Shown here piece after piece: positions 50,082 to 60,425 of a stretch of DNA of 64,000 nt; the stretch's first letter is position 1, and every line of letters starts with the position of its first letter. The notes beneath the pieces are model-generated. The model worked only from the letters and a program-made list of their open reading frames with translations. It ran no database searches and had not been told where the DNA came from. Where the stretch lies: positions 3,410,001-3,474,000 of the forward strand of contig NZ_UHIY01000001.1 in the NCBI RefSeq assembly GCF_900460525.1, in the 5' to 3' direction. The stretch is from Yersinia kristensenii (lineage in GTDB: Bacteria > Pseudomonadota > Gammaproteobacteria > Enterobacterales > Enterobacteriaceae). The position numbers were made by a program, and so were the translations under genes.

Positions 50082-50672
50082 ATGGCTCAACTTTATTTTT
50101 ATTACTCAGCAATGAATGCAGGCAAATCCACTGCGTTATTGCAGTCTTCTTATAACTACCAAGAACGTGGTATGCGCACTCTGGTGTTTACAGCCGAGAT
50201 TGATAACCGCTTTGGAGTTGGAACCGTCAGTTCACGCATTGGCTTGTCTTCACAGGCTCTGCTTTACAATAGTGGGACATCATTATTATCTATTATCAAT
50301 ACTGAACATCAGGAAAATCCGGTTCATTGTATTTTACTCGATGAGTGCCAGTTTTTGACTAAAGAGCAGGTCCAAGAATTGTGCCAAGTGGTGGATGAAT
50401 TGCATATTCCTGTTCTATGCTATGGTTTGCGCACTGACTTTCTCGGTGAGTTATTCCCCGGCAGTAAATACTTGTTGTCGTGGGCCGATAAATTGGTCGA
50501 GCTAAAGACAATTTGTCATTGTGGGCGCAAGGCTAATATGGTGTTACGTTTGGATGCACAGGGGCGGGCAGTTCACGATGGCGAACAAGTTGTCATTGGC
50601 GGGAATGAAAGCTACGTTTCTGTTTGTCGCCGCCATTATAAAGAAGCCATCAAAGCAGCTTCCCTCCCTTAA
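50082..50672 (+). CDS. tdk: thymidine kinase
   Basis: 196 residues from [17 protein letters not shown] at 50082; an upstream in-frame region is unconserved. The P-loop is SAMNAGKST, the Walker B-like LLDECQFL follows near residue 90, and a zinc ribbon is made by CHCGRKA and the C-terminal CRRHY. It phosphorylates thymidine in the salvage pathway. GGAG lies about 10 bp before the ATG. It sits between hns and adhE, as in E. coli. Confidence 0.96.
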   Translation: MAQLYFYYSAMNAGKSTALLQSSYNYQERGMRTLVFTAEIDNRFGVGTVSSRIGLSSQALLYNSGTSLLSIINTEHQENPVHCILLDECQFLTKEQVQELCQVVDELHIPVLCYGLRTDFLGELFPGSKYLLSWADKLVELKTICHCGRKANMVLRLDAQGRAVHDGEQVVIGGNESYVSVCRRHYKEAIKAASLP

Positions 50673-51170
50673 TCTCTTTAAATGCCTATCATCAGCGGGA
50701 TAACACCTCACTGGCTCCTTTATTAAAGGCCGTGGGGTAGTTGCCTTTTATGGAATTAACACTATATAGAAGCATACAGCTCCATTCATTGCGTTTATAC
50801 GTGTTACCCGTACCCTCTGATTCCTTATTTCTGATCCAGCCATAAATGACCACAGTATTTTATTTAATATCATCGGCCTGATGATATTGCGCTATTCATT
50901 TTTTATAGGCTAATCAACCCACGTTATCCCTATGCAGAGCGCTGTTAGTGAGCTGTGGCGAGTTTATTTGATTGAGTGGGTAAATGAGGTAAGGGCGGTT
51001 ATAAATCGCCATTACGGAGGATTTTAGAGGCAATGAATAAAGTGAGGTGCGAGTGGACAATGTCTAAATTCAGGGGATGAATACAAAAAGAAACCCCCAA
51101 CAGATGTCGGGGGTTATATCTTTCAGTGACTCACCTCACCCGCAAGTGAAGTTGCACAGTAAGTTAGGGA
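50673..51170. other. tdk-adhE convergent intergenic region
   Basis: 498 bp between convergent genes, with the adhE terminator at 51083-51117. No ORF or RNA was recognised. Confidence 0.5.
51083..51117 (-). terminator. adhE terminator
   Basis: AACCCCC (51092-51098) pairs with GGGGGTT (51109-51115), with an inner ACA/TGT extension. The plus-strand A-rich segment to the left gives T-rich sequence on the minus strand. Confidence 0.85.
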
Positions 51171-53846
51171 TTACTTCTTAGCTTTTTTCTCAGCTTTAGG
51201 TGCTGGGGCTGCGACAGCAACTTCTTCGCGATCTAACTCTTCGCTGAACTCACGGCCGTAGTATGTATCCATCAGAATCTGTTTCAGCTCAGAGATCAGT
51301 GGGTAGCGCGGGTTAGCACCGGTACACTGGTCATCAAATGCATCTTCAGACAATTTGTCTACTTTAGCCAGGAAGTCTGCTTCTTGCACACCAGCTTCAC
51401 GGATTGATGCTGGGATACCCAAATCAGCTTTGATCTCATCTAACCAAGTCAACAGTTTCTGGATTTTCTGTGCAGTACGGTCGCCCGGAGCACTCAGACC
51501 CAGATGGTCTGCAATTTCAGCATAACGACGACGCGCTTGTGGGCGGTCATACTGGCTGAAAGCAGTCTGTTTGGTTGGGTTGTCATTCGCGTTATAGCGG
51601 ATAACGTTAGAGATCAACATGGCGTTTGCCAAACCGTGTGGAATGTGGAACTCAGAACCCAGTTTATGGGCCATTGAGTGACAGACACCCAAGAAGGCGT
51701 TCGCAAAAGCGATACCGGCAATGGTCGCGGCATTGTGAACACGTTCACGTGCAACCGGATTTTTTGCCCCTTCATGGTAGCTGGCTGGCAGGAACTCTTT
51801 CAGCAGTTTCAGCGCTTGCAGAGCCTGGCCATCAGAGTATTCGTTCGCCAAGACAGAAACATAAGCTTCCAGAGCATGGGTCACAGCATCCAAACCACCG
51901 AATGCACACAGAGACTTAGGCATATTCATAACCAGGTTGGCATCAACGATTGCCATATCTGGAGTCAATGCATAGTCAGCCAATGGATATTTCTGGCCAG
52001 TTGCATCGTCGGTCACTACCGCGAATGGTGTGACTTCTGAGCCGGTACCTGATGTGGTAGTTACGGCGATCATCTTCGCTTTCACGCCCATTTTCGGGAA
52101 CTTGTAAATACGTTTACGGATATCCATAAAGCGTAATGCCAGTTCTTCGAAGTGGGTTTCTGGGTGTTCGTACATAACCCACATGATTTTCGCAGCATCC
52201 ATCGGTGAACCACCACCCAGCGCGATAATCACGTCTGGTTTGAAGGAGTTCATCTGCTCTGCACCTTTGCGCACAACACTCAGGGTAGGGTCTGCTTCTA
52301 CTTCGAAGAAGACTTCAGTTTCGATACCATGAGATTTCAATACGCTGGTGATTTGATCAGCATAACCGTTGTTGAACAGGTAGCGGTCAGTCACGATGAA
52401 GGCACGTTTTGCACCGTCAGTTGCCACTTCTTCCAACGCGATAGGCAGTGAGCCACGACGGAAGTAAATAGATTTCGGGAGTTTATGCCACAACATGTTT
52501 TCTGCTCGCTTAGCCACAGTTTTCTTGTTGATCAAGTGTTTCGGACCGACGTTTTCAGAGATGGAGTTACCACCCCAAGAACCGCAACCCAGCGTCAGAG
52601 ATGGCGCTACTTTGAAGTTATACAGGTCACCGATACCACCATGAGAGGCAGGGGTATTGATTAAGATTCGGGCGGTTTTCATTTTATCGCCGAAATACTT
52701 AACGCGCGCAGGCTGGTTATCTTGGTCTGTATACAGGCAAGATGTATGGCCGATGCCGCCCATTTCCACCAGTTTTTCTGCTTTTTCAACAGCGTCTTCA
52801 AAGCTCTTCGCACGGTACATCGCCAACGTTGGCGACAGTTTTTCGTGAGCGAATGGCTCTGATTCATCAACAACTTTAACTTCGCCGATCAGAATTTTAG
52901 TATTAGCAGGAACTTTGATGCCGGCCATTTCAGCAATTTTAGTTGCTGGCTGACCCACGATAGCCGCGTTCAGACCACCATTTTTCAGGATAATATCCTG
53001 AACAGCTTTCAGTTCTTTGCCTTGTAACAGGTAGCCGCCGTGGGAAGCAAAACGCTCACGAACAGCATCATAAACTGAGTCAACAACAATGATAGATTGC
53101 TCAGACGCACAGATTACGCCGTTATCAAAGGTTTTAGACATCAGAATAGAGGCGACAACACGTTTGATATCTGCTGTTTCATCAACAACAACTGGTGTGT
53201 TACCTGCACCAACACCGATAGCTGGCTTACCAGAACTGTAAGCTGCTTTAACCATGCCCGGGCCACCGGTCGCCAAAATCAGGTTAATGTCTGGGTGATG
53301 CATCAGTTGGTTAGACAACTCAACTGTAGGGGCATCAATCCAACCAATAATATCTGCTGGCGCACCTGCTGCGATAGCGGCTTGAAGCACGATATCTGCG
53401 GCTTTATTGGTTGCGTCTTTAGCACGTGGATGTGGAGAAAACACGATACCGTTACGGGTTTTCAAGCTAATCAAAGCCTTGAAGATAGCGGTAGAGGTCG
53501 GGTTAGTCGTTGGCACGATACCGCAAATCAAACCGATAGGTTCAGCGATAGTGATAGTACCAAAGGTTTTATCTTCTTCCAGAATGCCACAAGTCTTTTC
53601 ATCTTTGTATGCATTGTAAATGTATTCAGAAGCAAAGTGGTTTTTGATCACTTTGTCTTCCACAATACCCATGCCAGATTCTTCTACAGCCAGTTTGGCC
53701 AGAGGAATACGGGCATCTGCTGCAGCCAGAGCTGCGGCGCGGAAGATTTTATCAACCTGCTCTTGAGTAAAGTTGGCATACTCGCGCTGGGCTTTCTTGA
53801 CGCGTGCTACTAACTCGTTAAGTTCAGCGACATTCGTTACAGCCAT
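51171..53846 (-). CDS. adhE: bifunctional acetaldehyde-CoA/alcohol dehydrogenase
   Basis: 891 residues, same length as E. coli AdhE. The N-terminal ALDH half (about 1-440) has the catalytic cysteine in NGVICASEQS near residue 245. The C-terminal iron-dependent ADH half (about 450-870) has the cofactor segment ALGGGSPMDAAK and the iron histidines in GVCHSMAHKLGSEFHIPHG. The two activities reduce acetyl-CoA to ethanol under anaerobiosis. AGGAGAGC precedes the start. A lysine-rich tail ends the protein. Confidence 0.98.
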   Translation of the reverse strand: MAVTNVAELNELVARVKKAQREYANFTQEQVDKIFRAAALAAADARIPLAKLAVEESGMGIVEDKVIKNHFASEYIYNAYKDEKTCGILEEDKTFGTITIAEPIGLICGIVPTTNPTSTAIFKALISLKTRNGIVFSPHPRAKDATNKAADIVLQAAIAAGAPADIIGWIDAPTVELSNQLMHHPDINLILATGGPGMVKAAYSSGKPAIGVGAGNTPVVVDETADIKRVVASILMSKTFDNGVICASEQSIIVVDSVYDAVRERFASHGGYLLQGKELKAVQDIILKNGGLNAAIVGQPATKIAEMAGIKVPANTKILIGEVKVVDESEPFAHEKLSPTLAMYRAKSFEDAVEKAEKLVEMGGIGHTSCLYTDQDNQPARVKYFGDKMKTARILINTPASHGGIGDLYNFKVAPSLTLGCGSWGGNSISENVGPKHLINKKTVAKRAENMLWHKLPKSIYFRRGSLPIALEEVATDGAKRAFIVTDRYLFNNGYADQITSVLKSHGIETEVFFEVEADPTLSVVRKGAEQMNSFKPDVIIALGGGSPMDAAKIMWVMYEHPETHFEELALRFMDIRKRIYKFPKMGVKAKMIAVTTTSGTGSEVTPFAVVTDDATGQKYPLADYALTPDMAIVDANLVMNMPKSLCAFGGLDAVTHALEAYVSVLANEYSDGQALQALKLLKEFLPASYHEGAKNPVARERVHNAATIAGIAFANAFLGVCHSMAHKLGSEFHIPHGLANAMLISNVIRYNANDNPTKQTAFSQYDRPQARRRYAEIADHLGLSAPGDRTAQKIQKLLTWLDEIKADLGIPASIREAGVQEADFLAKVDKLSEDAFDDQCTGANPRYPLISELKQILMDTYYGREFSEELDREEVAVAAPAPKAEKKAKK

Positions 53847-54544
53847 AATGCTCTCCTGATAATGTTAAACTCTTTTAGTAAATGAGCTGTTGAAGCAATC
53901 AGTATAGACAGGCTAAGCCATGCTGTACTCACGAATAGAGATAGTTTTTATATCTTACTTTCTCATTCTTTACCGCTGATTTACTGAAAGAGCTTTAAGT
54001 TTGCTAAGAATAAAGTGGGAGAAAAACACTATTTCAACCCTGATATTCTATTTCTTACTAAAGGTTCTCTCTACTACGGCTTTGAGCTTAACCATTCTTA
54101 TGACTATTTTTCGTGATTTAAATCACAAAATTCGCAAGCTGACACCATTCAGCAATTATTAGTTGAGAGTAATTATCATTAACGTAAATAAAGTGATAAT
54201 TCATGACGTTAAATCATCATTAGCACCACAGAATGTTAACAATAATTATTATTTTAGACAGCGATAATTTATCCTGTCTAAATGCGGGTTTATTCCATGG
54301 ATTCCTGTGACTAATTCTATTACATTAGCGCGCACATCTACTTGAGGTTGCCCTAAGGGTGATTTTCAGTGAAAAGAACTGTTGTTAGGGAGCTGGGCAG
54401 TGAGGATCCGTTGCAGAGTGCGGTGATATCATTATTTGCTCGTCAATTTCCCCAGGTTTAGCCGTAAGATGTGTTATCTCGGGGCATTAGGTATAATGAC
54501 CTGATATCTATGATGTATTTATGAGCAATTGCGCGGAGTGATGT
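53847..54544. promoter_or_regulatory. divergent adhE / ychE control region
   Basis: 698 bp, AT-rich, no ORF. It should contain the adhE promoters, and a CRP-like palindrome lies at 54112-54127. Confidence 0.5.
54112..54127. promoter_or_regulatory. CRP-like palindrome upstream of adhE
   Basis: CGTGATTTAAATCACA is one base from TGTGA-N6-TCACA. It lies about 270 bp upstream of the adhE start, and its function is not shown. Confidence 0.4.
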
Positions 54545-55189
54545 GTGAGTCAATCCCTGTTGGACCTTTCAGGTTACATCAAGTTTTTTGTTGGCTTATT
54601 TGCGCTGGTTAACCCGGTAGGTATCTTGCCGGTATTTATCAGTATGACCAGTTATCAGGCAGCGGCAGGGCGGGATAAAACCAACCTGACAGCTAACCTG
54701 TCGGTAGCGATTATTTTATGGATATCTCTGTTTCTTGGGGATGCGATCCTGAAAATATTTGGTATTTCTATTGATTCATTCCGTATTGCTGGTGGGATCT
54801 TGGTGGTTAGTATTGCCATGTCGATGATCAGCGGTAAATTGGGTGAAGATAAACAGAATAAGCAGGAAAAAACAGAAACTGCAGTGCGTGAAAGTATTGG
54901 CGTCGTCCCATTGGCATTACCTTTGATGGCCGGGCCGGGGGCAATTAGTTCAACTATCGTATGGAGTTCTCGCTACCACAGTTGGCAGAACCTGCTGGGG
55001 TTAACTGTTGCGATTGCACTGTTTGCCTTTTGTTGTTGGTTATTATTCCGTGCTGCGCCGCTATTGGTTCGGTTGCTCGGTCAAACCGGTATTAACGTTA
55101 TTACACGTATTATGGGTTTACTGCTGATGGCATTGGGTATCGAATTTATTGTTACCGGCATTAAGGCTATTTTCCCAGGATTGCTTTAA
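54545..55189 (+). CDS. ychE: MarC-family membrane protein YchE
   Basis: 214 residues beginning at GTG 54545. Six hydrophobic helices; conserved LFALVNPVGILPVFI and VPLALPLMAGPGAISSTI identify the MarC/YchE family of inner-membrane proteins with unknown transport role. It lies between adhE and opp, the same place as in E. coli. GGAG lies about 8 bp upstream. A strong terminator follows. Confidence 0.94.
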   Translation: MSQSLLDLSGYIKFFVGLFALVNPVGILPVFISMTSYQAAAGRDKTNLTANLSVAIILWISLFLGDAILKIFGISIDSFRIAGGILVVSIAMSMISGKLGEDKQNKQEKTETAVRESIGVVPLALPLMAGPGAISSTIVWSSRYHSWQNLLGLTVAIALFAFCCWLLFRAAPLLVRLLGQTGINVITRIMGLLLMALGIEFIVTGIKAIFPGLL

Positions 55190-55218
55190 TCCCTCATAAG
55201 ACATCTCATCATCATTAA

Positions 55219-55252
55219 GAGGCTACAGGTTTATTACCTGTAGCCTTTTTCT
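55219..55252 (+). terminator. ychE terminator
   Basis: AGGCTACAGGT (55220-55230) pairs with ACCTGTAGCCT (55236-55246), loop TTATT, followed by TTTT. Confidence 0.92.
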
Positions 55253-55909
55253 TGCTATTAGCATGATATTTAAGTCCCCAGGCCTTATTTTGGTGCAAAC
55301 AATGCAGGAACTTTAATCTATTGCACTTAAATGCTGCACTAATAGTTATTCTGAACAAATAATTTGGATTAAGGCTTATTTATTCATCTTTAATAAAGAG
55401 TTTGATAACCTTCCGATTAAATTAAATACGCTATTTGTTGTTAAAATGCTCACATCATTCTGTAGGGCTTGTGCTGAATTTATCTAGATGTTATTAGTGA
55501 TTACATCGCAGTGAGTAGGTGTTTATTCTGGCAATAGTTAAAATGTTAACTTTATGTTTCTTATTGCTGTTTTTAAACATAATTTTTGATGTGAAGTTAA
55601 AAATGTTATTACATATAACCAATAGATTCATAAAGTTATGTGTTTATTAGAATGATGACATCCTAAGTTACTGTTGCTAGTGACCCAGTAAAAAAGAGAA
55701 TTGCTTAACATTTCTGTAAAAATTATTGGCGTCAGATTTCGGGTTCTGTTAGCTTTCGGGCAACTCCCTAACGAGAGTTTTCTTGTTTTTCCAATGAAAC
55801 TGAACCGTAATTTTTATTTTTGGAATAGTTATTGCTAGTGATTGTTGGCGGAAAATTGACGCATAACCTTGAGAAAAACATCACAAATCTCGTAAAAGGG
55901 CGGTTAGAA
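55253..55909. promoter_or_regulatory. oppA leader and promoter region
   Basis: 657 bp without a credible gene, AT-rich. It should carry the opp promoter and a long 5' leader, which in enterobacteria is a target of GcvB sRNA; the pairing site was not located with certainty. Confidence 0.45.
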
Positions 55910-57547
55910 ATGCAAATAAAGTTTAAGCAGCGACCACTGGCAATAATTGGCACTATCCTGGGTTTGTCATTCTCAGCGGGATCAATGGCTGCAGCCGTTC
56001 CTCCGGGCGTAGAATTAGCGTTAGATCAGAGGATTACTATTAATAATGGCTCTGAGGTTGCTTCTTTGGACCCGCATAAGGTTGAGGGAAATCCTGAAAC
56101 CAATATTATTCTAAATCTATTAGAAGGGCTGGTAAGTAATGATGCTAACGGCCATATCATTCCGGCTGTCGCAAGCCATTGGGATAATGATGGTTATAAA
56201 GTTTGGACTTTCCATCTGCGCGATAACGCAGTATGGAGTGATGACACTCCGGTCACTGCGCAGGACTTTGTTTATAGTTGGCAACGCTTAGCTAATCCTA
56301 AAATAGGTTCACCTTATGCCAGTTATTTACAATATGCCCAAATTGATAATGTTGATGCGGTGCTAAAAGGTGTCAAAAAGCCAGATGAATTAGGGGTGAA
56401 AGCATTAGATGCCAAGACGTTGCAGGTCACGTTGACTGAACCCGTCCCTTATTTTATTAATATGTTGTCACACACCTCACTGAAACCGGTTAAGCGTGAT
56501 GTCGTTGAGAAATATGGCGATAAATGGACACTTCCACAGAATTTTGTCGGCAATGGCGCTTATAAATTAAAAGATTGGGTGGTTAACGAGCGCATTGTGC
56601 TCGAACGCAGCCCGACTTATTGGAATAATAAAGAAACCATCATTAATCAGGCGACTTTCTTGCCGATTACTTCTGAAGTCAGTGATATCAATCGCTATCG
56701 TAGCGGTGAAATCGATATTACCAACAGTGCCATTCCGCCAAATTTGTTTGCCAAAATGAAAAAAGACCTGCCAGCGCAGGTTCATGTTAGCCCATACCTT
56801 TGCACATTTTATTACGAAATTAATAATCAAAAAGCGCCTTTCACGGATGCAAGGGTTCGAACCGCCATAAAATTAACATTAGACCGGGACATTATTGCCA
56901 CCAAAATTATGGGGCAAGGGCAGATCTCTGCATATGGCTTTACCCCAACATTTACCGAGGGCGGTAATTTCACTGTACCTGAATGGGCCAGTTGGACTCA
57001 GGAAAAACGTAATGTAGAGGCGAGAAAACTCCTCGCTGAAGCCGGTTTCAATGCTGAGAATCCATTGAAATTTAATTTGCTCTACAACACCTCAGATCAA
57101 AATAAACAGCAGGCGATTGCTGCCGCCTCAATGTGGCAAAAAAATCTCGGGGCCACGGTCACTTTGCAGAATCAAGAGTGGAAAACCTCGTTAGAAAGTC
57201 GTCATCAGGGCCAGTTTGATGTTGCCAGAGCAACCTGGTGCGGTGATTACAATGAGCCGACGGCATTCCTTAATATGTTGTTATCGGACAGCAGCAATAA
57301 TACGTTTTTCTATAAGAATCCTGAGTTTGATGTGCTATTAGCCAAAACGTTAGCGGCACCTGATGCTAAAGCGCGCGCTGCGTTATATCAACAGGCCGAA
57401 AACTTATTGGATAAAGACTCTGCCATGGTGCCAGTATATTATCGCGTCAGTGTCCGCCTAATTCGGCCTACCGTGGGCGGGTTTACGGGTAAGGACCCAC
57501 AAGATTTAATAGATTTAAAAAATCTCTATATTCGTAAGTTAGAGTAG
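55910..57547 (+). CDS. oppA: oligopeptide-binding protein OppA, paralogue 1
   Basis: 545 residues from MQIKFKQRPLAIIG at 55910; the frame is open upstream without conservation. Signal peptide ends AAA. Typical OppA segments are NNGSEVASLDPHKVEG, VWTFHLRDNAVWSDD and GKDPQDLIDL. It binds short peptides in the periplasm and delivers them to OppBCDF. The next gene is a close paralogue, so the pair arose by tandem duplication. No clear terminator separates the two. Confidence 0.95.
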   Translation: MQIKFKQRPLAIIGTILGLSFSAGSMAAAVPPGVELALDQRITINNGSEVASLDPHKVEGNPETNIILNLLEGLVSNDANGHIIPAVASHWDNDGYKVWTFHLRDNAVWSDDTPVTAQDFVYSWQRLANPKIGSPYASYLQYAQIDNVDAVLKGVKKPDELGVKALDAKTLQVTLTEPVPYFINMLSHTSLKPVKRDVVEKYGDKWTLPQNFVGNGAYKLKDWVVNERIVLERSPTYWNNKETIINQATFLPITSEVSDINRYRSGEIDITNSAIPPNLFAKMKKDLPAQVHVSPYLCTFYYEINNQKAPFTDARVRTAIKLTLDRDIIATKIMGQGQISAYGFTPTFTEGGNFTVPEWASWTQEKRNVEARKLLAEAGFNAENPLKFNLLYNTSDQNKQQAIAAASMWQKNLGATVTLQNQEWKTSLESRHQGQFDVARATWCGDYNEPTAFLNMLLSDSSNNTFFYKNPEFDVLLAKTLAAPDAKARAALYQQAENLLDKDSAMVPVYYRVSVRLIRPTVGGFTGKDPQDLIDLKNLYIRKLE

Positions 57548-57773
57548 TGAAAAGCGGTTAGCCGTAAGAAGTCGAGTCATAAAGCATCTAGGAAAACAAA
57601 TAGGATATTAGGGATGTATAACACAGTACGAATTTTCGGCTGATGTTAATACATATAGGGTATTACATGGCCGGATTCGTTCCCCGCGCGATGTAATTTA
57701 AAAATACCTTTTAAAGGTGATGCTCGCCTGATTATTGGGCGATGCAATAATAAAAACTGGAGTGGATATAAGC

Positions 57774-59411
57774 ATGACCAACATCACGAAGAAAAGTCTC
57801 CTGGCCGCAGGCATTGTGGCTGCCTTAGGTATGATGGCTGTAGGCAATAGTTTTGCAGCGAATGTGCCTGCAGGCGTACAACTAGCTGAAAAGCAAGTCT
57901 TAGTGCGGAATAATGGTTCCGAGCCTCAGTCATTAGACCCACATAAAATTGAGGGTGTCCCTGAATCCAATATCTCACGCGACCTGTTAGAGGGGCTGGT
58001 TATTAACGATCCTAACGGCAAAATTCTACCCGGTGTGGCAGAAAGTTGGGACAATAAAGATTTTAAAGTGTGGACTTTCCATCTGCGTAAAGATGCTAAA
58101 TGGTCAAATGGTGACCCTGTAACGGCACAGGACTTCGTTTATAGCTGGCAACGCCTGGCGGATCCTAAAACAGTTTCTCCGTATGCAAGCTATGTGCAAT
58201 ATGCCCACATTGCCAATATCGACGATATTATCACCGGCAAACAAGCACCCGATACCTTAGGCGTGAAAGCTCTGGATGACCATACTCTGGAAGTTACGTT
58301 GAGTGAGCCAGTGCCTTATTTGGATAAATTATTAGCGCATCCTTCTATGTCTCCGGTGAACAAAACCGCGATAGAGAAGTTTGGTGAGAAGTGGACTCAG
58401 CCGCAGAACTTTGTTGGTAATGGCGCCTATAAGTTGAAAGATTGGGTCGTTAACGAACGTATCGTGTTAGAACGCAGCCCAACTTATTGGGATAATGCCA
58501 AGACCGTCATTAATCAGGTGACTTACCTGCCAATCTCTTCCGAAGTGACTGATGTTAACCGCTATCGCAGTGGTGAAATCGACATGACCTATAACAACAT
58601 GCCGATTGAATTATTCCAGAAGCTGAAAAAAGAGATCCCACAAGAAGTTCATGTTGACCCGTATCTGTGCACCTATTACTACGAAATTAATAACCAAAAA
58701 GCACCATTCACCGATGCTCGTGTTCGTGAAGCCCTGAAACTGGGTATGGATCGCGATATCATCGTGAACAAAGTGAAAAACCAAGGTGATTTACCGGCTT
58801 ATGGTTTCACCCCTCCATATACCAGTGGTGCTGAGTTGACACCACCAGAGTGGTTCAGTTGGACACAAGAAAAACGGAATGAAGTGGCTAAAAAATTACT
58901 GGCGGAAGCTGGTTACACTAAAGATAAACCGCTGACATTCAACCTGTTATACAACACATCAGATTTACATAAGAAGCTGGCTATTGCCGCCGCCTCTATC
59001 TGGAAGAAAAACCTGGGCGTTGATGTTAAGTTAGAAAACCAAGAGTGGAAAACCTTCCTGGATAGCCGTCATCAAGGTGCTTTCGATGTAGCACGTGCCG
59101 GCTGGTGCGCTGATTATAACGAACCTTCTTCCTTCCTGAATATGATGTTATCTGACAGCAGCAACAACACCGTGCATTATAAAAGCCCGGCGTTTGACAA
59201 GCTGATAAAAGATACGCTGAAAGTTAAAACCGAGCAGGAGCGCGCGGGCTTGTACCAACAAGCTGAAGTCTTGCTGGATAAAGACTCTGCTATCGTACCG
59301 TTGTTCTATTACGTGAATGCTCGTTTAGTGAAACCTTATGTCGGTGGTTATACCGGTAAAGACCCACTGGATAACATGCACGTTAAAGATCTTTATATTA
59401 TCAAGCACTAA
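57774..59411 (+). CDS. oppA: oligopeptide-binding protein OppA, paralogue 2
   Basis: 545 residues from MTNITKKSLLAAGIVAALG at 57774. Signal peptide ends FAA. It has NNGSEPQSLDPHKIEG, WTFHLRKDAKWSNGD and CTYYYEINNQKAPFTDARV, nearly the same as paralogue 1. GGAG lies about 11 bp upstream. Codon use is more biased than in paralogue 1, so this may be the main expressed copy. It is followed by an attenuator-like hairpin and oppB. Confidence 0.95.
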   Translation: MTNITKKSLLAAGIVAALGMMAVGNSFAANVPAGVQLAEKQVLVRNNGSEPQSLDPHKIEGVPESNISRDLLEGLVINDPNGKILPGVAESWDNKDFKVWTFHLRKDAKWSNGDPVTAQDFVYSWQRLADPKTVSPYASYVQYAHIANIDDIITGKQAPDTLGVKALDDHTLEVTLSEPVPYLDKLLAHPSMSPVNKTAIEKFGEKWTQPQNFVGNGAYKLKDWVVNERIVLERSPTYWDNAKTVINQVTYLPISSEVTDVNRYRSGEIDMTYNNMPIELFQKLKKEIPQEVHVDPYLCTYYYEINNQKAPFTDARVREALKLGMDRDIIVNKVKNQGDLPAYGFTPPYTSGAELTPPEWFSWTQEKRNEVAKKLLAEAGYTKDKPLTFNLLYNTSDLHKKLAIAAASIWKKNLGVDVKLENQEWKTFLDSRHQGAFDVARAGWCADYNEPSSFLNMMLSDSSNNTVHYKSPAFDKLIKDTLKVKTEQERAGLYQQAEVLLDKDSAIVPLFYYVNARLVKPYVGGYTGKDPLDNMHVKDLYIIKH

Positions 59412-59417
59412 TATCTT

Positions 59418-59449
59418 AAGGGCAGCCGTTTAACTGGCGTGCTGCCCTT
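59418..59449 (+). terminator. oppA-oppB intercistronic stem-loop
   Basis: AAGGGCAGC (59418-59426) pairs with GCTGCCCTT (59441-59449), with a 14-base loop and only a weak T-stretch after it. It could reduce read-through and so lower oppBCDF relative to oppA. Confidence 0.7.
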
Positions 59450-59486
59450 ATTGCTTGATAATTCAAAAAGGCTAAAGGTACAGGCA

Positions 59487-60407
59487 ATGTTAAAATTTAT
59501 TCTACGCCGCTGTCTGGAAGCAATTCCGACACTTTTCATTTTGATCACCATCTCATTCTTTATGATGCGTCTTGCCCCGGGCAGTCCATTTACCGGCGAA
59601 CGCAATCTTCCACCCGAAGTGATGGCGAATATTGAGGCGAAATATCATCTCAATGACCCAGTTTATAAACAGTATTTCAATTATTTGGGGCAACTGGCAC
59701 AGGGTGATCTTGGGCCTTCATTCAAATATAAAGATTACACCGTCAATGAGCTGGTTGCAGCCTCGTTTCCTGTTTCCGCTAAACTTGGGCTGGCTGCATT
59801 TTTACTCGCTGTAGTATTAGGTGTTAGTGCCGGTGTTATTGCTGCGCTGAATCAAAATACCAAGTGGGACTATATGGTCATGGGGTTTGCTATGACCGGG
59901 GTGGTTATCCCGAGCTTTGTGGTGGCACCTTTATTAGTGCTGGTGTTCGCCATTATATTAAAATGGCTGCCGGGTGGTGGTTGGAATGGCGGGGCACCAC
60001 AATTTATTATTTTGCCAATGGTGGCGCTATCCTTAGCTTATATCGCCAGTATTGCGCGTATTACTCGCGGTTCAATGATTGAGGTTCTGCATTCCAATTT
60101 TATTCGCACTGCGCGGGCCAAAGGTCTGCCACTGCGAACGATTGTATTACGGCACGCATTAAAACCGGCATTGCTACCGGTTCTCTCCTATATGGGGCCC
60201 GCATTTGTTGGCATTATCACCGGCTCAATGGTGATTGAGACCATTTTTGGTTTGCCGGGTATTGGTCAGTTGTTCGTCAACGGAGCGTTAAACCGCGATT
60301 ACTCTCTGGTCCTAAGTTTGACCATTTTGGTAGGCGCATTAACTATTTTATTCAATGCGATTGTCGACGTGCTGTATGCCGTTATCGATCCGAAAATCCG
60401 TTATTAG
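59487..60407 (+). CDS. oppB: oligopeptide ABC transporter permease OppB
   Basis: 306 residues from MLKFILRRCLEAIPTLF at 59487, same length as E. coli OppB. Six transmembrane segments. The EAA loop near RTARAKGLPLRTIVLRHALK contacts the ATPases. It forms the inner-membrane channel with OppC. The longer frame from 59439 is not used in homologues. Confidence 0.96.
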   Translation: MLKFILRRCLEAIPTLFILITISFFMMRLAPGSPFTGERNLPPEVMANIEAKYHLNDPVYKQYFNYLGQLAQGDLGPSFKYKDYTVNELVAASFPVSAKLGLAAFLLAVVLGVSAGVIAALNQNTKWDYMVMGFAMTGVVIPSFVVAPLLVLVFAIILKWLPGGGWNGGAPQFIILPMVALSLAYIASIARITRGSMIEVLHSNFIRTARAKGLPLRTIVLRHALKPALLPVLSYMGPAFVGIITGSMVIETIFGLPGIGQLFVNGALNRDYSLVLSLTILVGALTILFNAIVDVLYAVIDPKIRY

Positions 60408-60425
60408 CACTGGAGCACGCCAATT

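Noticed and set aside
53097..53813. 238-codon plus-strand frame over adhE
   Set aside because: Antisense shadow of adhE, without a domain or ribosome site.
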